NCBI RefSeq assembly: GCF_024362695.1 | Contig: NC_065414.1 | Coordinates: forward strand, 7,395,501-7,459,500 | Length of the DNA stretch: 64,000 bases | Direction of reading: 5' to 3' | DNA from: Pectinophora gossypiella | Taxonomy: Eukaryota; Arthropoda; Insecta; Lepidoptera; Gelechiidae | Shown here: piece after piece, positions 45,001-55,914 of the stretch | How the letters are laid out: each line of letters begins with the position of its first letter | How positions within the stretch are numbered: the stretch's first letter is position 1 | Notes under the pieces: model-generated | What the model was told of the DNA's origin: nothing | Seen by the model: only the letters and a program-made list of their open reading frames with translations | Databases searched by the model: none | Made by a program: the position numbers and the translations under genes

Positions 45001-45603
45001 CTCAGTATTCGTTACGGTGTAACTAACACCTCTACGTACCTGTACGTATTAATATTATGTAAGATTTTATGTGAACCAGATTGTGAATCTCTTTCCCATT
45101 AAAATCAGAGATGAAAAAGTTTCACACATCTTTCGCACATCTCGCTCATTCCTTTGCATCTGCCAAAAAGTACGGCTTTATATTAATAAAATGATATTAT
45201 GATAATATGTGAGTATAATTTGAAAGCATCGATTAGCTAAAGGCTTTGCTGAACCATCGAACTGGGAAGTGGGAACTCACTGACCCGTTTACCAGGCTTA
45301 AAACTTCAATTAATAACTTTCCTTTTACAATCGCCAAGTTGCAAAGGCCTGAAGGGATTGTGATTGTCATTTGGAATTCTTTATTCATCTGACTCGATAA
45401 CGAGGCCTTTGTCGATTTCAATTAAACGTCCAAACGATACGAGTGAGAGTTGTGATTTTTATGCTAATTTGTCAATATATCTCTATGTTTATTTTAGCAG
45501 GAAAATGGCTGTTCGAGACGACAATAGGTACTTACATATTTTTTTGTTGTTTTGAGAGCAATAGATTTACAAGGTTAGTTAGCTTAGTAATCCATAAAAG
45601 TAC
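45001..45603. other. Spacer without supported gene
   Basis: Overlapping short frames on both strands at 45233-45555 show no domain. Confidence 0.35.
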
Positions 45604-45614
45604 TGGTCATGTGC

Positions 45615-45877
45615 TTTTTTTTGACGTGACTTATTGTAGATTTGCCGCAGATGGCATTAACTACTTGGCCGGACAAATGGGGAGCGCTGAAGGCTCTCAC
45701 CCGGTACAACGTGTTTAAGACAACAGGCCTGAAGGTGCCCAGTTGGGCGCGAATCTCGGCTCAGGTCGTCGTCTGAGAGGAAAAATATTTGAAAGAATCA
45801 ATCGACCCTAGCGGGTCGATAGCGATGATTGAGCAAAGTCGTCGACCACGCCGGTGGGATCGGTATCGGGGTAAAAT
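45615..45877 (-). mobile_element. Jockey-type LINE, second 5'-truncated copy, 11-bp target duplication
   Basis: tggtcatgtgc at 45604-45614 and 45878-45888 brackets 263 bp nearly identical to the 3' end of the element at 8806-10143 (poly-T, then gacgtgacttattgtagatt, and up to the last codons of the frame). It is truncated just inside the coding end. Confidence 0.88.
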
Positions 45878-45894
45878 TGGTCATGTGCGTCAAC

Positions 45895-46032
45895 ATTAAC
45901 CCGCCAAAGGCCCCTGTCAATGCTCATGTAACGACTATATACTTAAAGTAAATAGAAGCCGGGACCGACTGCATAACGTGTCTTCCGATCTTACTTTCAG
46001 ACAATCAGGTGATCAGCCTGCAATGTGCTAAC
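45895..46032 (-). mobile_element. Relic of SINE family A
   Basis: The blocks cgccaaaggcccctgtcaa, ataacgtgtcttccg and gacaatcaggtgatcagcct match the family A body on the minus strand. The head is lost. The LINE insertion at 45615 lies beside it. Confidence 0.6.
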
Positions 46033-47029
46033 TCATTAACGAGTAGTGAAACTGCATCAAAAATGCTCGAGATAGCAGTTAAAGCAAAATTTCCATAAAC
46101 GAGAAGAATATAAAACGTTCATATATAGCACCTGATGAAACTGAGACTCTAGTCTGTATCTCATTAAATTTTCACGCAGTAATGTCTCTTGCTATTCCAT
46201 ACTGAATAAAATAAAAAAAATAAAGTTTTCTAGAGCATGTGTTATCATACCTTGCTTAGTATGGAAAAGAAATGCTTAGAATATTCTGCTTATCATTCAA
46301 TAAGCATTATCTAACTCATCAGTCTTGAAATTATGGGACTTTCCCCAAGACACGATGCGATATCGCATGGATGTGCGATATCAGGGTAAGGAGACCAGTA
46401 AAAACTATGGATAATTTTTTTAACTGCCTTTGTAAAAAGAAAATGTAAACCCAGCTAAAGTTTTTCTAGTGACGTGAATACAATTATTGAAGAATTGTAG
46501 ATGTTTAACGACGACATAAAATACACTTATGAGTATGATTAAATTTTTGTTGAAATTTCATATAGAAAAGGCAGCCCCCGACGGATATTCCTCGGTTATG
46601 TATTATGGTAAAATTATTATCGCTACATTTAAGTATATTTTCGAGAAACAGACACGTTAGGAAAAAACTGTAAACATCCATATTCATTGTTTAGATACTT
46701 AAGTATATCTATTACCGATGTCTCGAGATATCCACTCTTTTTAGAAAGTATTTTTAAGTCTAATATAATATTTCGTTACATAATAATTGGGTTAAGTCGG
46801 GGGTTTTGAGTTATTTTATTCTTTTTCGATGAGATTTTTACCGTCGTGGGTTTTTTCAAAATTTTTAATTTTGCTTAATTTTATTTCAGATTTTTTAGAG
46901 AGCATATACGAATCATAATCTATATAATGTGTAGGTAAGATCTCGCAAAACAATAAGTGTGATTCATCCTACCACATAATATTAAGTCCCTTATTATATA
47001 TTATACAGTTGCTTTCTGTTTAAAGTTAC
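46033..47029. other. Spacer without supported gene
   Basis: It contains the 12-bp perfect palindrome tgcgatatcgca near 46358, with a partial repeat (tgcgatatcag) just after it. At about 46842-46853 the motif ccgtcgtgggt matches the right end of the adjacent minisatellite element. Confidence 0.35.
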
Positions 47030-47640
47030 CTCTATAACACTCATCTGAGAACATGCACCAATCGCCCACGAACTCATTCCTGAAATCCGCATTGAAATCA
47101 GACAATACGTTTTAATTTTAATAATATTGCAATATAAACGTTTCACACTAATATAGCAGCGCCTCCTAGTGAGTTAATATCATAAGACTTATCTTAGACC
47201 ATGCACCATTCAACTACGAACCCATTGCTGAAAACCCCATTGAAATCGGACAATTCGTTTTAATATTATTGCAATACTATTTTTCACTAATATTGTAGCA
47301 CCCTCTAGTGAGTTAAAGACGTAATTTTTATTATTTGGGAACATGCAATAAGCTACCACGTACACATTGCCGAAAACAGAATTGTAATCGGACATTTCGT
47401 TTTGATTATATTGCAACATTGTTTTGCACTAATATTGTGGCGCCCCTAGTGAGTTACAGCCATGACACCTGTCTAAGAACATGAATTCATCAAACACAAA
47501 CCCGCTATTGAAAACCGCCTCAAAATCGGATCATTAGTTTAAAAGATAGGTGGTAACATTACTTTGCACAAACGCACACACAAACATCTCTCACCCTAAA
47601 CGCATATAAATGCTCCGTTCCGTCGTGGGTAATAAATGTA
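47030..47640. repeat. ~140-bp minisatellite, about four diverged units, with a distinct end block
   Basis: Units start near 47055, 47204, 47345 and 47484 (spacing 149, 141 and 139). Each contains an aatcggaca-like motif, a gttttaat...attgcaat segment, cactaatattgtggc, and cctagtgagtta. After the last unit comes a non-repeated end: gcacaaacgcacacacaaac, then ctccgttccgtcgtgggtaa. The same last unit and end recur at 48461-48668. Unit decay grows toward the left. Confidence 0.8.
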
Positions 47641-47689
47641 ATTAAAATTATACTAACCGTAATTAACAACACTTTGCTTTACTTAATAC

Positions 47690-48024
47690 ATAACATACAT
47701 AAACTGCCTATATACGTCCCACTGCTGGGCACAGGCCTCCCCTCAATCAACCGGAGGGGGTATGGAGCATACTCCATCACGCTGCTCCACTGCGGGTTGG
47801 TGGAGGTGTTTTTACGGCTAATAGCCGGGACCAACGGCTTAACGTGCCCTCCGTAGCACAGATTCATCTTACTTTTTCGGACAATCAGGTGATTCAAGCC
47901 TGAAAAGTCCTTACCAAACAAAGGACAGTCTCACAAAGTGATTTCGACAATGTCCCCATCGGGAATCGAACCCGGAACACCAGATCGTGAGCCTAACGCT
48001 CTAACCACTAGACCACGGAGGCTG
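47690..48024 (-). mobile_element. SINE family A, full length, exact 12-bp target duplication
   Basis: tttacttaatac at 47678-47689 and 48025-48036 brackets 335 bp. On the minus strand the head (from 48024) reads as a complete tRNA-like unit with A box tggtctagtgg and B box gggttcgattcccg. The central domain is at 47859-47826, and the 3' tail reads cccagcagtgggacgtatat. This is the reference copy for the family in this window and is probably the youngest. The frames on both strands here are shadows. Confidence 0.9.
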
Positions 48025-48036
48025 TTTACTTAATAC

Positions 48037-48460
48037 TACCTGATTATTGAGTGATGGGTTCAACTTTATGAATTAAATGAGGATTAATTGGATGAATTTG
48101 ATTCACTTGACCACACAATCCACGTGCCACTTATAGTCGATCTTGATTTTTCTTTAATCTTCGCCAATCACTTCGTATTAATTTATCTACAATTTATTGA
48201 TTGTGATCTGGGATCTTCTCTGAAATCTGGCTCGAAGGACCATGAATATGCCATCAGGCAAAAAGGCATATCAATGCCTTTTTACTGATTTTTAAGGGAT
48301 TTAGGTAGCAATGAAACAGCACCGTGTTCGACGTAAAAATTAGGTGTAATCAATGGAACCGAAAAAAAAAACGCCTGTCAAAAACAATTAACTAATAAAA
48401 ACTATTGCAAATAAATTGCTATTATAAATTGAAGAGGCGTTTCGGATAATATTTATTCTA
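48037..48460. other. Spacer with two small hairpins
   Basis: A hairpin aaaaaggcat/atgccttttt with a 4-nt loop lies at about 48260-48283. A looser foldback pairs ccgaaaaaaaaaacgcct (48359) with aggcgtttcgg (48435). No gene. Confidence 0.4.
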
Positions 48461-48668
48461 AACACTAATATTGTGGCGCCCCCTAGTGAGTTACAGACAT
48501 GACACCTGTCTAATAACATGAACTCATCAAACACAAACCCGTTATTGAAAACCGCATCAAAATCGGATTATTAGTTTAGAAGATAATTAATAACATTTCT
48601 TTGCACAAACGCACACACAAACATCTCTCACCCTAAACGCATATACCTGCTCCGTTCCGTCGTGGGTA
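48461..48668. repeat. Second copy of the minisatellite end unit
   Basis: It matches 47430-47637 closely: cactaatattgtggcgccc, cctagtgagttacagacatg, then the same end block through ccgttccgtcgtgggtaa. Only one tandem unit is present here. Confidence 0.8.
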
Positions 48669-50066
48669 AAAAGAGAAAAAATTAAAAAGAGAAGTAAATG
48701 TTTCGTGAATTTATAAAATATATTTCATTTAGGTCGTCATCTGTCCTATATTCCATTCGTCATTTGTTCGCATATCACACGAATTGCATCTTGAGGAAGC
48801 TTTCTTGCTATTACACTAGATTATGTAGATTATCATACCATTCTTTTGAATCAAATACCTAAAATTTCTGTCGACTTTCGGCCTTGCTTTTCACGATAGT
48901 GATACGTAGAATGGGGTGTACGTAGGTGTTTTCTAGTATACGCATTATCTAGTATACGCATTACCATTTACTAACACAAATACACCTTTACGACCCATTT
49001 TTGGGCACAAGATAGCTGTTTTGAGGGTCATAACGCTCATCGCTTAGCAAGCCCATAAACTAACGTAATTCTCACTTGCTATAAACATCCTCGAACGCCG
49101 AACAAAACAATAGATAGTTCCCCTTGTTTTATACTTATGGCCAATAAAGAATAAGTATAGCAACTATGAAGACCTTTCAGTAATTAAAGAAGTTGGAGAG
49201 CGTTTATTGGACCGTTGCTTACAGCAAAACAATGAAATATAGCATAGTTACGGTAAAAAAAAGTTCGGGAGCCATACGTATTTTTACATAACCAAAGAAA
49301 GTACCTAATAGTTCAAGCAAACTTTGTTGTGTAGAACAAATTAAATGAATCAGTAATAGAAAACTTTTGCCTTTGCCCTGGATTCCAGATAAAAAATAGT
49401 TTAATCTTTGCCTGAAAATATAAATTAAATGGTCAAGTGTGTACCTAAATGGAGAGTACTTTGTGAGTTTTGTTTTTTAGATAACATAAAACTAATAATC
49501 ATCATAATAGGAACATGCTAAAGTGTTTGCACACCAAGGTTTCCGCTCATCATCACTCCAATTTTATAACTTTTTCAAATATGAGTCAGACTTTTTCTTC
49601 TTACACGAGGCGATGGCAGAGATTGGCTGGCAAGACGTTAAATTCGAAATTAGAACTCCCTCTCATTCGTCACTGTGACATGTGACATTCCGGGACCAAT
49701 CACCGTTCTCATTTTCTATAACAATGAATAGGACAGGCTTTACGAGTTTCTTGAGTTCTCATAACTTGAGTTATCGTAAAATGGAGAAAGCTTCTTTGTT
49801 CAAAAACACAGCCTCAAAGCTTTGTTGGAAGTGACAGTTGACAAAGTCCAATTCGCGATAGTACCTCTGAAATATACTGTTTACGTTCATACTTCGAATT
49901 AAATTACAGTCAAATTAAATGGAATTGTTAGGATACTTATGAGTAATGGCGACAGTTGAAATAAAGCTACAAGTGTAATCGTTATTCCAGACTCTGGCCG
50001 TTTGTACAATACTTTTTATAAAAAGGAACATTAGTTCACAAAAGGTGCTTTTGTTGGGAGAGTAGT
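48669..50066. other. AT-rich stretch without supported gene
   Basis: Short direct repeats (tctagtatacgcatta twice near 48935-48963) and no recognisable gene. Confidence 0.4.
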
Positions 50067-50081
50067 AAAAATAATAATTAC

Positions 50082-50186
50082 ATAAAAACATAAACATATA
50101 CGTCCCATTGCTGGGCACAGGCTTCCCCTCAATCAACTGGAGGGGGTATGAAGTATAATCCACCACGCTGCTCCACTGCGGGTTGG
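50082..50186 (-). mobile_element. SINE family A 3' tail, 5'-truncated, imperfect 15-bp target duplication
   Basis: aaaaataataattac (50067-50081) and aaaaatattaattac (50187-50201) differ at one base and bracket 105 bp matching the 3' tail of the SINE at 47690-48024. Truncation right after gcgggttgg. Confidence 0.75.
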
Positions 50187-50201
50187 AAAAATATTAATTA
50201 C

Positions 50202-52558
50202 TAGAGCTTTATAGATTTTAATAGTACTCAAATATTCAGACCTGGCAACTTCTTTGTACTAAAGATACCAGGATTTCCCAAATACAATCTTATGACACCA
50301 CGTATAAAACTCTTGAGCTCTCAGCTCACTCTTTCACACGAATTGACGAGACACTCCCAGTTTACGAATAGTTCGAGCATAGGTAAAGCCATTGTAATGG
50401 ACAGGGTGACAGGGCAGCCTCTCAGCCGCACTCGCTACGTCTAGTCCTTGACGACCACTCGGCTCCTAGACAGCCGCTGCTACCTTTGAGTCTACAACTA
50501 TTGATAGGGCGATGAACTTTACGAGATTTTTCTACGAGACTTTATCGGTTGAGTCTATTTTATCGCTGTTGATGATTGAGTCTTGCGAAATCGTTTCGGT
50601 TTCAACAAAAACTTGATTTGCACTGAAAATCTCTTGATTAGGTTTGAATGCATATTTAAGTTTTTTTTTAATGCTTTTTAGAAACCAAAACATAAAATTA
50701 CTTACATCATTAACATTCATTTGGGTTTAGCTTAACTTAAGTACCCTTCTTATGTACGTTTACCCTCATGATCACCAAATGTCAGACGAAATTTTACAGT
50801 GTAAGTACCAACTTACCTAAATACTTTTACTTTTTCACGTCACGCCAGCAACAAAATGGCAATTTTCTTTACTGGAAATCGTTTAGGTATACTGCTTGTT
50901 AAGACGTCACACGTTAGTGTTAGGAGAGCACTTGACCCTGAGTCTTTCAAGGGTGTCTGACTTACGTAACGAGCTGTACTAAAGGGAACGGACTTTATCT
51001 CGTCTCAGCTAGGTGGTATTTTAGGTCTACTCACTTGGCTTTAATACTCAGTGGGCAAGCAAAATGTCTATAACGACTATACTGTATGTATTGTGTTCAA
51101 TAACATCTAAGTACTAGCAACATTAGGTACGTCTATTGAAATATGTTATTCTTAGTAAACTTAATGCTGATTTTATAGTTTCGGAAAAGACGATTCGCTC
51201 GTGGCCAAGGCACAATTGGACAAGGCAACTGCAAGCCTAGGACGCTAAGGCCGCGACTAGAGCGAGTAAATGTCAAAGCGCGAGTTGTCAAAGACAGATG
51301 AATTAAGGTTCCACGTTTACGCATCGACTTGCTTGCGACTTCAATAATAAAAAGTGCGTCATACAAATGATGTTAAAAGCTATCAACTTTTTCATTTCTT
51401 ATGAAAATAGGTGTGTCTGTATTTACTTTTTCTTGGCTCTTTTCTTTTTAAGTATCTGTTGGATGGGTCTCATAGAGTTATGGTCATTGTCCTTTTATAG
51501 TTTAAAATGATTAAAGTAATAAATCAATTTCATTTTAAAATATAGATTTATTTAATCTAGTGAAGGTATGAGACGTCGTATATCGTATCAAACAAGCTTT
51601 TGACAAATTTTCTTTGTAAAATATCTTCATGGCAAAGTTATTGAATGTTTAGCTCCACAAAGGCTTTTCATCTCGGCTGGTGACCCGCAGTCGCGCCTTA
51701 GAATTTCAATATGGGCCATAAAGGGTAGCTGTGTGAGGGAAAGTGACTTGTATCCCCCCATGGGACTTGTATCTTACGCGTGCTAAGAACTTTAAGGGCA
51801 TTTGAGAGCAACGGTTTAAGTTTTAGGTTCGCAGATGGCAGCAAGGATATTGTGTAAGATTTTGGTCGCAAAAACACTTACTGTTTTTTGCATATCTTAT
51901 ATATATAAAGTAGTTACGGCAGAAGGTTGGTAGTAATAGTTTATATTTTGATATTATACCTCTTTTATATCAACCTTTGAGTTAGTATTGTACTTTACGT
52001 CTACTACTTGTAGTTGTGTTCAACTAATGTTAAATAAAGACGAGTAAAACAGATTTTATCTCTAAGGAAACCCTGCAAATGTGAAAGGTTCGTTCTTAAC
52101 AAATATATAACAGCTACATTCAATGTATTCGATTGATTCGGTTGTCATTGGACTAGGAATAACCTAAATAGAAAAGTCTACCTTCAAAACGAGAAACAAC
52201 CTTAACCCAATAAATAGAAAGGCTACATCAAGGATACACGTATTCTGTGTTAACATTCCACCGAGCGCTGCTGAAACTTAGTCTCGACCCCAGAATTTCA
52301 ATAAAGACGGGACAAGAAATATCGACAGCCAGTAATGGCTATAGGAAACTAAAGAGCGCAAGAAAAGATATCATAATATAACCAATATGTTGGTTTTTAT
52401 GAGGAATTCTCGGTACGCAATATGTTTATTTAATGGGACCATAATTTTTGGGCGATCGTGTGTTCGATAATGCGATTACAGGGTTTTATGGGTTCGTGTT
52501 TAGAGGAGATGAAGGAAGTGATTGGTTCGACAAGTAATAATGAAATAAGCCATTAAGC
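50202..52558. other. 2.4-kb stretch without supported gene
   Basis: The minus-strand frame 50532-50720 includes a gtaagt after its first codons and an attttcag before a polar tail ending in a stop, but it is not convincing as a gene. A GC-richer patch at about 51180-51330 is open on the minus strand only briefly. Confidence 0.35.
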
Positions 52559-52812
52559 ATACATAAAAATAAGCTCATGACAATATATAGAGGTAGTCAG
52601 AAATACATCCAACGCAAGATGAACTTATTAAAAACACTTCCGAGTTTTTTGTTAGATCTATGTGACAGGTGGTTAGCCGTATCGCCGTCTTAAAGGTTGA
52701 GCCAATGTGTACATTGCACTTAAAGTAGTAAGTAACTCATTGGTGAAAGTCCGGTATCGGAACCGGAGATATTGATAAGCAAGCCGGTGTACCACAGGCG
52801 CATAGTGACTGT
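52559..52812 (-). mobile_element. SINE family B, near full length
   Basis: An uninterrupted counterpart of 5928-6472. On the minus strand it runs from a decayed tRNA-like head near 52800 to catgagcttatttttatg at the 3' end. The B box is damaged by a short deletion. Confidence 0.7.
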
Positions 52813-52909
52813 TAAGCTATTAAAATTACTTAAATATCTCTAACAATGTTATATCGACAAATGCTTATTTAAGTCTAGCATATTTAGGTCGCTGAGTCTG
52901 GCGAAATGT

Positions 52910-53071
52910 ACATAAACTCACGCCTATTTCCCACCGGGGTAAGCAGAGACTATAGAATTCCATTGCTTCGATCCTGACACACTTCTCTTGCTTTCTCCAC
53001 GCTCATCAATCGCTACATAGACGCACGCCGGTTCAGAGTAGATCGTATTAAACCTTCCTTTACCTTCCTTT
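52910..53071 (-). mobile_element. SINE family D with exact 11-bp target duplication
   Basis: tggcgaaatgt at 52899-52909 and 53072-53082 brackets 162 bp. On the plus strand it starts acataaactcacgcctattt and contains gacacacttctcttgctttc and gacgcacgccggttcagag. Its tail matches the element at 37990-38266. Confidence 0.85.
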
Positions 53072-53082
53072 TGGCGAAATGT

Positions 53083-53499
53083 TGTTTTGAATAATTGTGA
53101 TAATTTATTCGTGTTGTTTTTTTTTCTTTACATTAAGTACTTTACATAAATCTTAATATTGTAGTTATTTTATTACATTACATTTTAACAACGTATTGAT
53201 TCTAATTTACATATCGTCTTTGCTGTAGTCCTTACATCTTGACGGTAACCTACCCTTGCAGTAATAAATCGGTATTTAACTCTCAGTTTTCCCGTTTTAA
53301 TACGTCGACATCGGTATTTCGATAATGTCCCCGTTATCTCGTATCTCCCCTTTTGGAGGGGCACGGGAAAAAATGCCATAGCAATAATGAGTATAGGGAC
53401 AAAGCTTAAGTTTTGTTGTTTGATGCCTCTTTGGTTCTTAGGGTTTTCTATAATATTGTTGTTATTTCTGTACAGATCAAAGAAAGGTCTTTTGTTCTC
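53083..53499. other. Spacer without supported gene
   Basis: A GC-richer patch at 53215-53380 is open on the minus strand for 64 codons with no recognisable motif. Confidence 0.35.
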
Positions 53500-53750
53500 T
53501 CGTGCGGGTTTTGAGACCTCATCAACCCTGACGTCAGGGTTATTATTGAGCCACTAAATGTCTACTCTGCTCAAAAAAAGAACGGTATCATCTTATTTTG
53601 CAGACAATCTGGTAATTTCAGCCTGCAATGTTTTGACCAAACCAGAGACAGTCTCAGGGAGTTTTTTTTTATTGGACGCTTAATCTCGAAGCAAATTCGG
53701 CACCTCCGGATCTTGAGCCCAACGCTCATCCACTGGACCACGGAGGCCGT
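53500..53750 (-). mobile_element. SINE family A, diverged copy
   Basis: The minus-strand head at 53750 reads ggcctccgtggtccagtgg, and the 3' end near 53520 reads ggttgatgaggtctc. The central domain has largely decayed and the B box is poor, so this is an old copy. Confidence 0.7.
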
Positions 53751-54261
53751 GGCTCATTTATACAATTATTTTTTAATTGAATTTCTTTTTCTTCAGCCGG
53801 TAGATTTCCGTTATTTCCTTTTTGCCTTTCTTCCGCACAATCGAAACCAATTGTTGTACAGACCCAACTTTATAATGCAAAGCTTACCCAAACAAACAAC
53901 GTGTACACATTACAAAGAAATTGAAAAGTCAGCAGAAGTCATAAAAGCAAATCGATAATGCGAATTTAACCCTCGGTTGGTGCCCCTTCGCATTTTCCGC
54001 GTTTTGATTTTCCCTTGATTGGGTTTAAAATGCCCTCCCGCTATTTTGATAAAGCCCAACAAATAAAGGATCTGGACCCTCTATGAATATATGAAACTAA
54101 ATTCATAGCAATAAGTGAAAGCTTTGAAGCTATTGTTGTTAAAGCAATAGTTTGTATGTCCACCTAATTGTGGATACATGTATACTTTTGTGTGTGTAGC
54201 TGTAATTATTTCGAACAAAAAGAAAATACGCGGATGATACTAATGCACACTATTATTTTTC
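53751..54261. other. Spacer without supported gene
   Basis: The plus-strand frame 53713-53958 begins inside the SINE head and is not a gene. Nothing else was recognised. Confidence 0.4.
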
Positions 54262-54357
54262 TCTCGCTTGGGTTGTGGGGTCAATAACCAACCTCATCAA
54301 CCTTGGTATCATGGTTACTATTGAGTCACCAAAGGCCCCTCACGTAGCTTATGTTTT
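54262..54357 (-). mobile_element. SINE family A 3' relic
   Basis: ccaacctcatcaaccttggt and tactattgagtcaccaaagg match the 3' part of the SINE at 38680-38981. Confidence 0.55.
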
Positions 54358-55756
54358 GATATCTTTCTGTTTAGTGTTTTGTACAAGGGCATTTCTACCT
54401 CTAAATTATCGTTTTGAGATTTTATTATAACATCTATACGATATCCAAACAATAAAGTACATACAGGGAATGAAGCGAATACATCATCGTTGATAAGTTC
54501 TTACTTATCGTATCGTGTCGATTATTTATCTCATACATTTAATTATTAAAGAGAAAAGCTCGGCTTGACAAGAGCTCAAGTCCTGTCCGAGTCAGATTTT
54601 TTTCGATTAAAATTTTCTCTTTGTGAGTTTTCCTGAGCACGGGTAAGTGCTATAAAACAAAAATCATTTAATTATTGTTTTGTAGCACTTTTATTAGCTA
54701 TCTCTATTGCGAAGAAACCTTCCAACTATGCGAATTTCATCGAAATATGTTTTGAAGTCGAAGAGTGAAAACCTAACAGGATAAATTGCTCCATAAAACT
54801 ATTGGCCATGTAGATATACATTTTATATGGTCGTATAATGTGGTGTAATAAGATTATGAGTGTGCGAGGTAAACCATCGGATTTAGAGACCCATTTTGCT
54901 TGGTCATTTTAAATCATTTAGGGGATTATACCCGGCGCGACCTGGTTTCCAAGTTTACAACAAAATACTAAATTATGTTTTCACTAATGAAAGATTTCCG
55001 AAATGTTTTCCTGTTACGTGGGTATTGTTATGCCGTATATTTTGTTTTATTTTTAATAATATAAATAAAAAATATCTAGGTATTTCGATTATAATACTTA
55101 AGTTATCTCGTACATATTAAGCACAACCAAGAATCTTTGACGTCAAAGTATACTACTTCCAAATTGTTAGCCAAAACAAATTTCACGAATTCCATTAACG
55201 AAATATTTTAAAAAGAATTTTCAGTACGAGTATTCGTGGGTATTCGTCAAAATTTGTTTTTCGACTTGTTATTTTGGCGAGGCGACTTTAAGGTTGAAGT
55301 TAGGACTTTTTAGTTGGAATGATACATGTTTTCATTTTCACGCGGTGACAGGAGGGGCGTATGACGGGCGGGTGGCTCCAAAATCCAATATGACAAATTC
55401 GGTGGTACGTGATTGGAATGAGTTCGGTTGAAAATTTATTTTTGCCCTGTCCCGCTAAATTCTAAGACGAAACCACCTGATGTTGGATTATTCGGGGTTC
55501 GATTCGAAATTCGTTATTTCTATAGAGATTCATTTGCGTGTAATAAAGTGAAGGTTGGGACTGTACGTGAGTTTTAAGCTGGATTTGGGATTCGATTTTG
55601 TATTAGCAACATACTTAACTTGCAAATCTACAAAACCTTCAAAGGTGCAAAATCATGTCAACCAACCAATTACTACAAATACAATTATTACAAATTAGAA
55701 TCAATTACTCTGAATTACGATTTTACATTACTTGCTTAAAATAACTATAATCCTGA
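54358..55756. other. AT-rich stretch without supported gene
   Basis: Nothing beyond short frames and A/T runs was recognised. Confidence 0.4.
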
Positions 55757-55914
55757 GGGGTTTAAAGGGCCACATCAAAACAATTTATCTAAAACAGCAA
55801 TATTGCTATTTGACATTTGTTTGCATTGCACACTTACTTTTATATGCGCAAATGTCAAATTGCAATATTTTGTTTTTTTACATGAATTACTTAGATGTGG
55901 CCATTTTAACCCCC
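55757..55914. mobile_element. MITE family F, copy 2
   Basis: The ends ggggtttaaagggccacat and atgtggccattttaaccccc are inverted. The interior shares tttgacatttg and its complement with copies 1 and 3. The plus-strand 110-codon frame over it is a shadow. Confidence 0.75.

Noticed and set aside
47030..47640. CRISPR array
   Set aside because: The units are long, diverged and contiguous without unique spacers, in an evident eukaryotic context.
47945..48024. tRNA gene on the minus strand with good A and B boxes
   Set aside because: It is the head of a SINE flanked by a 12-bp target duplication; related heads occur at 37726, 38981 and 53750.
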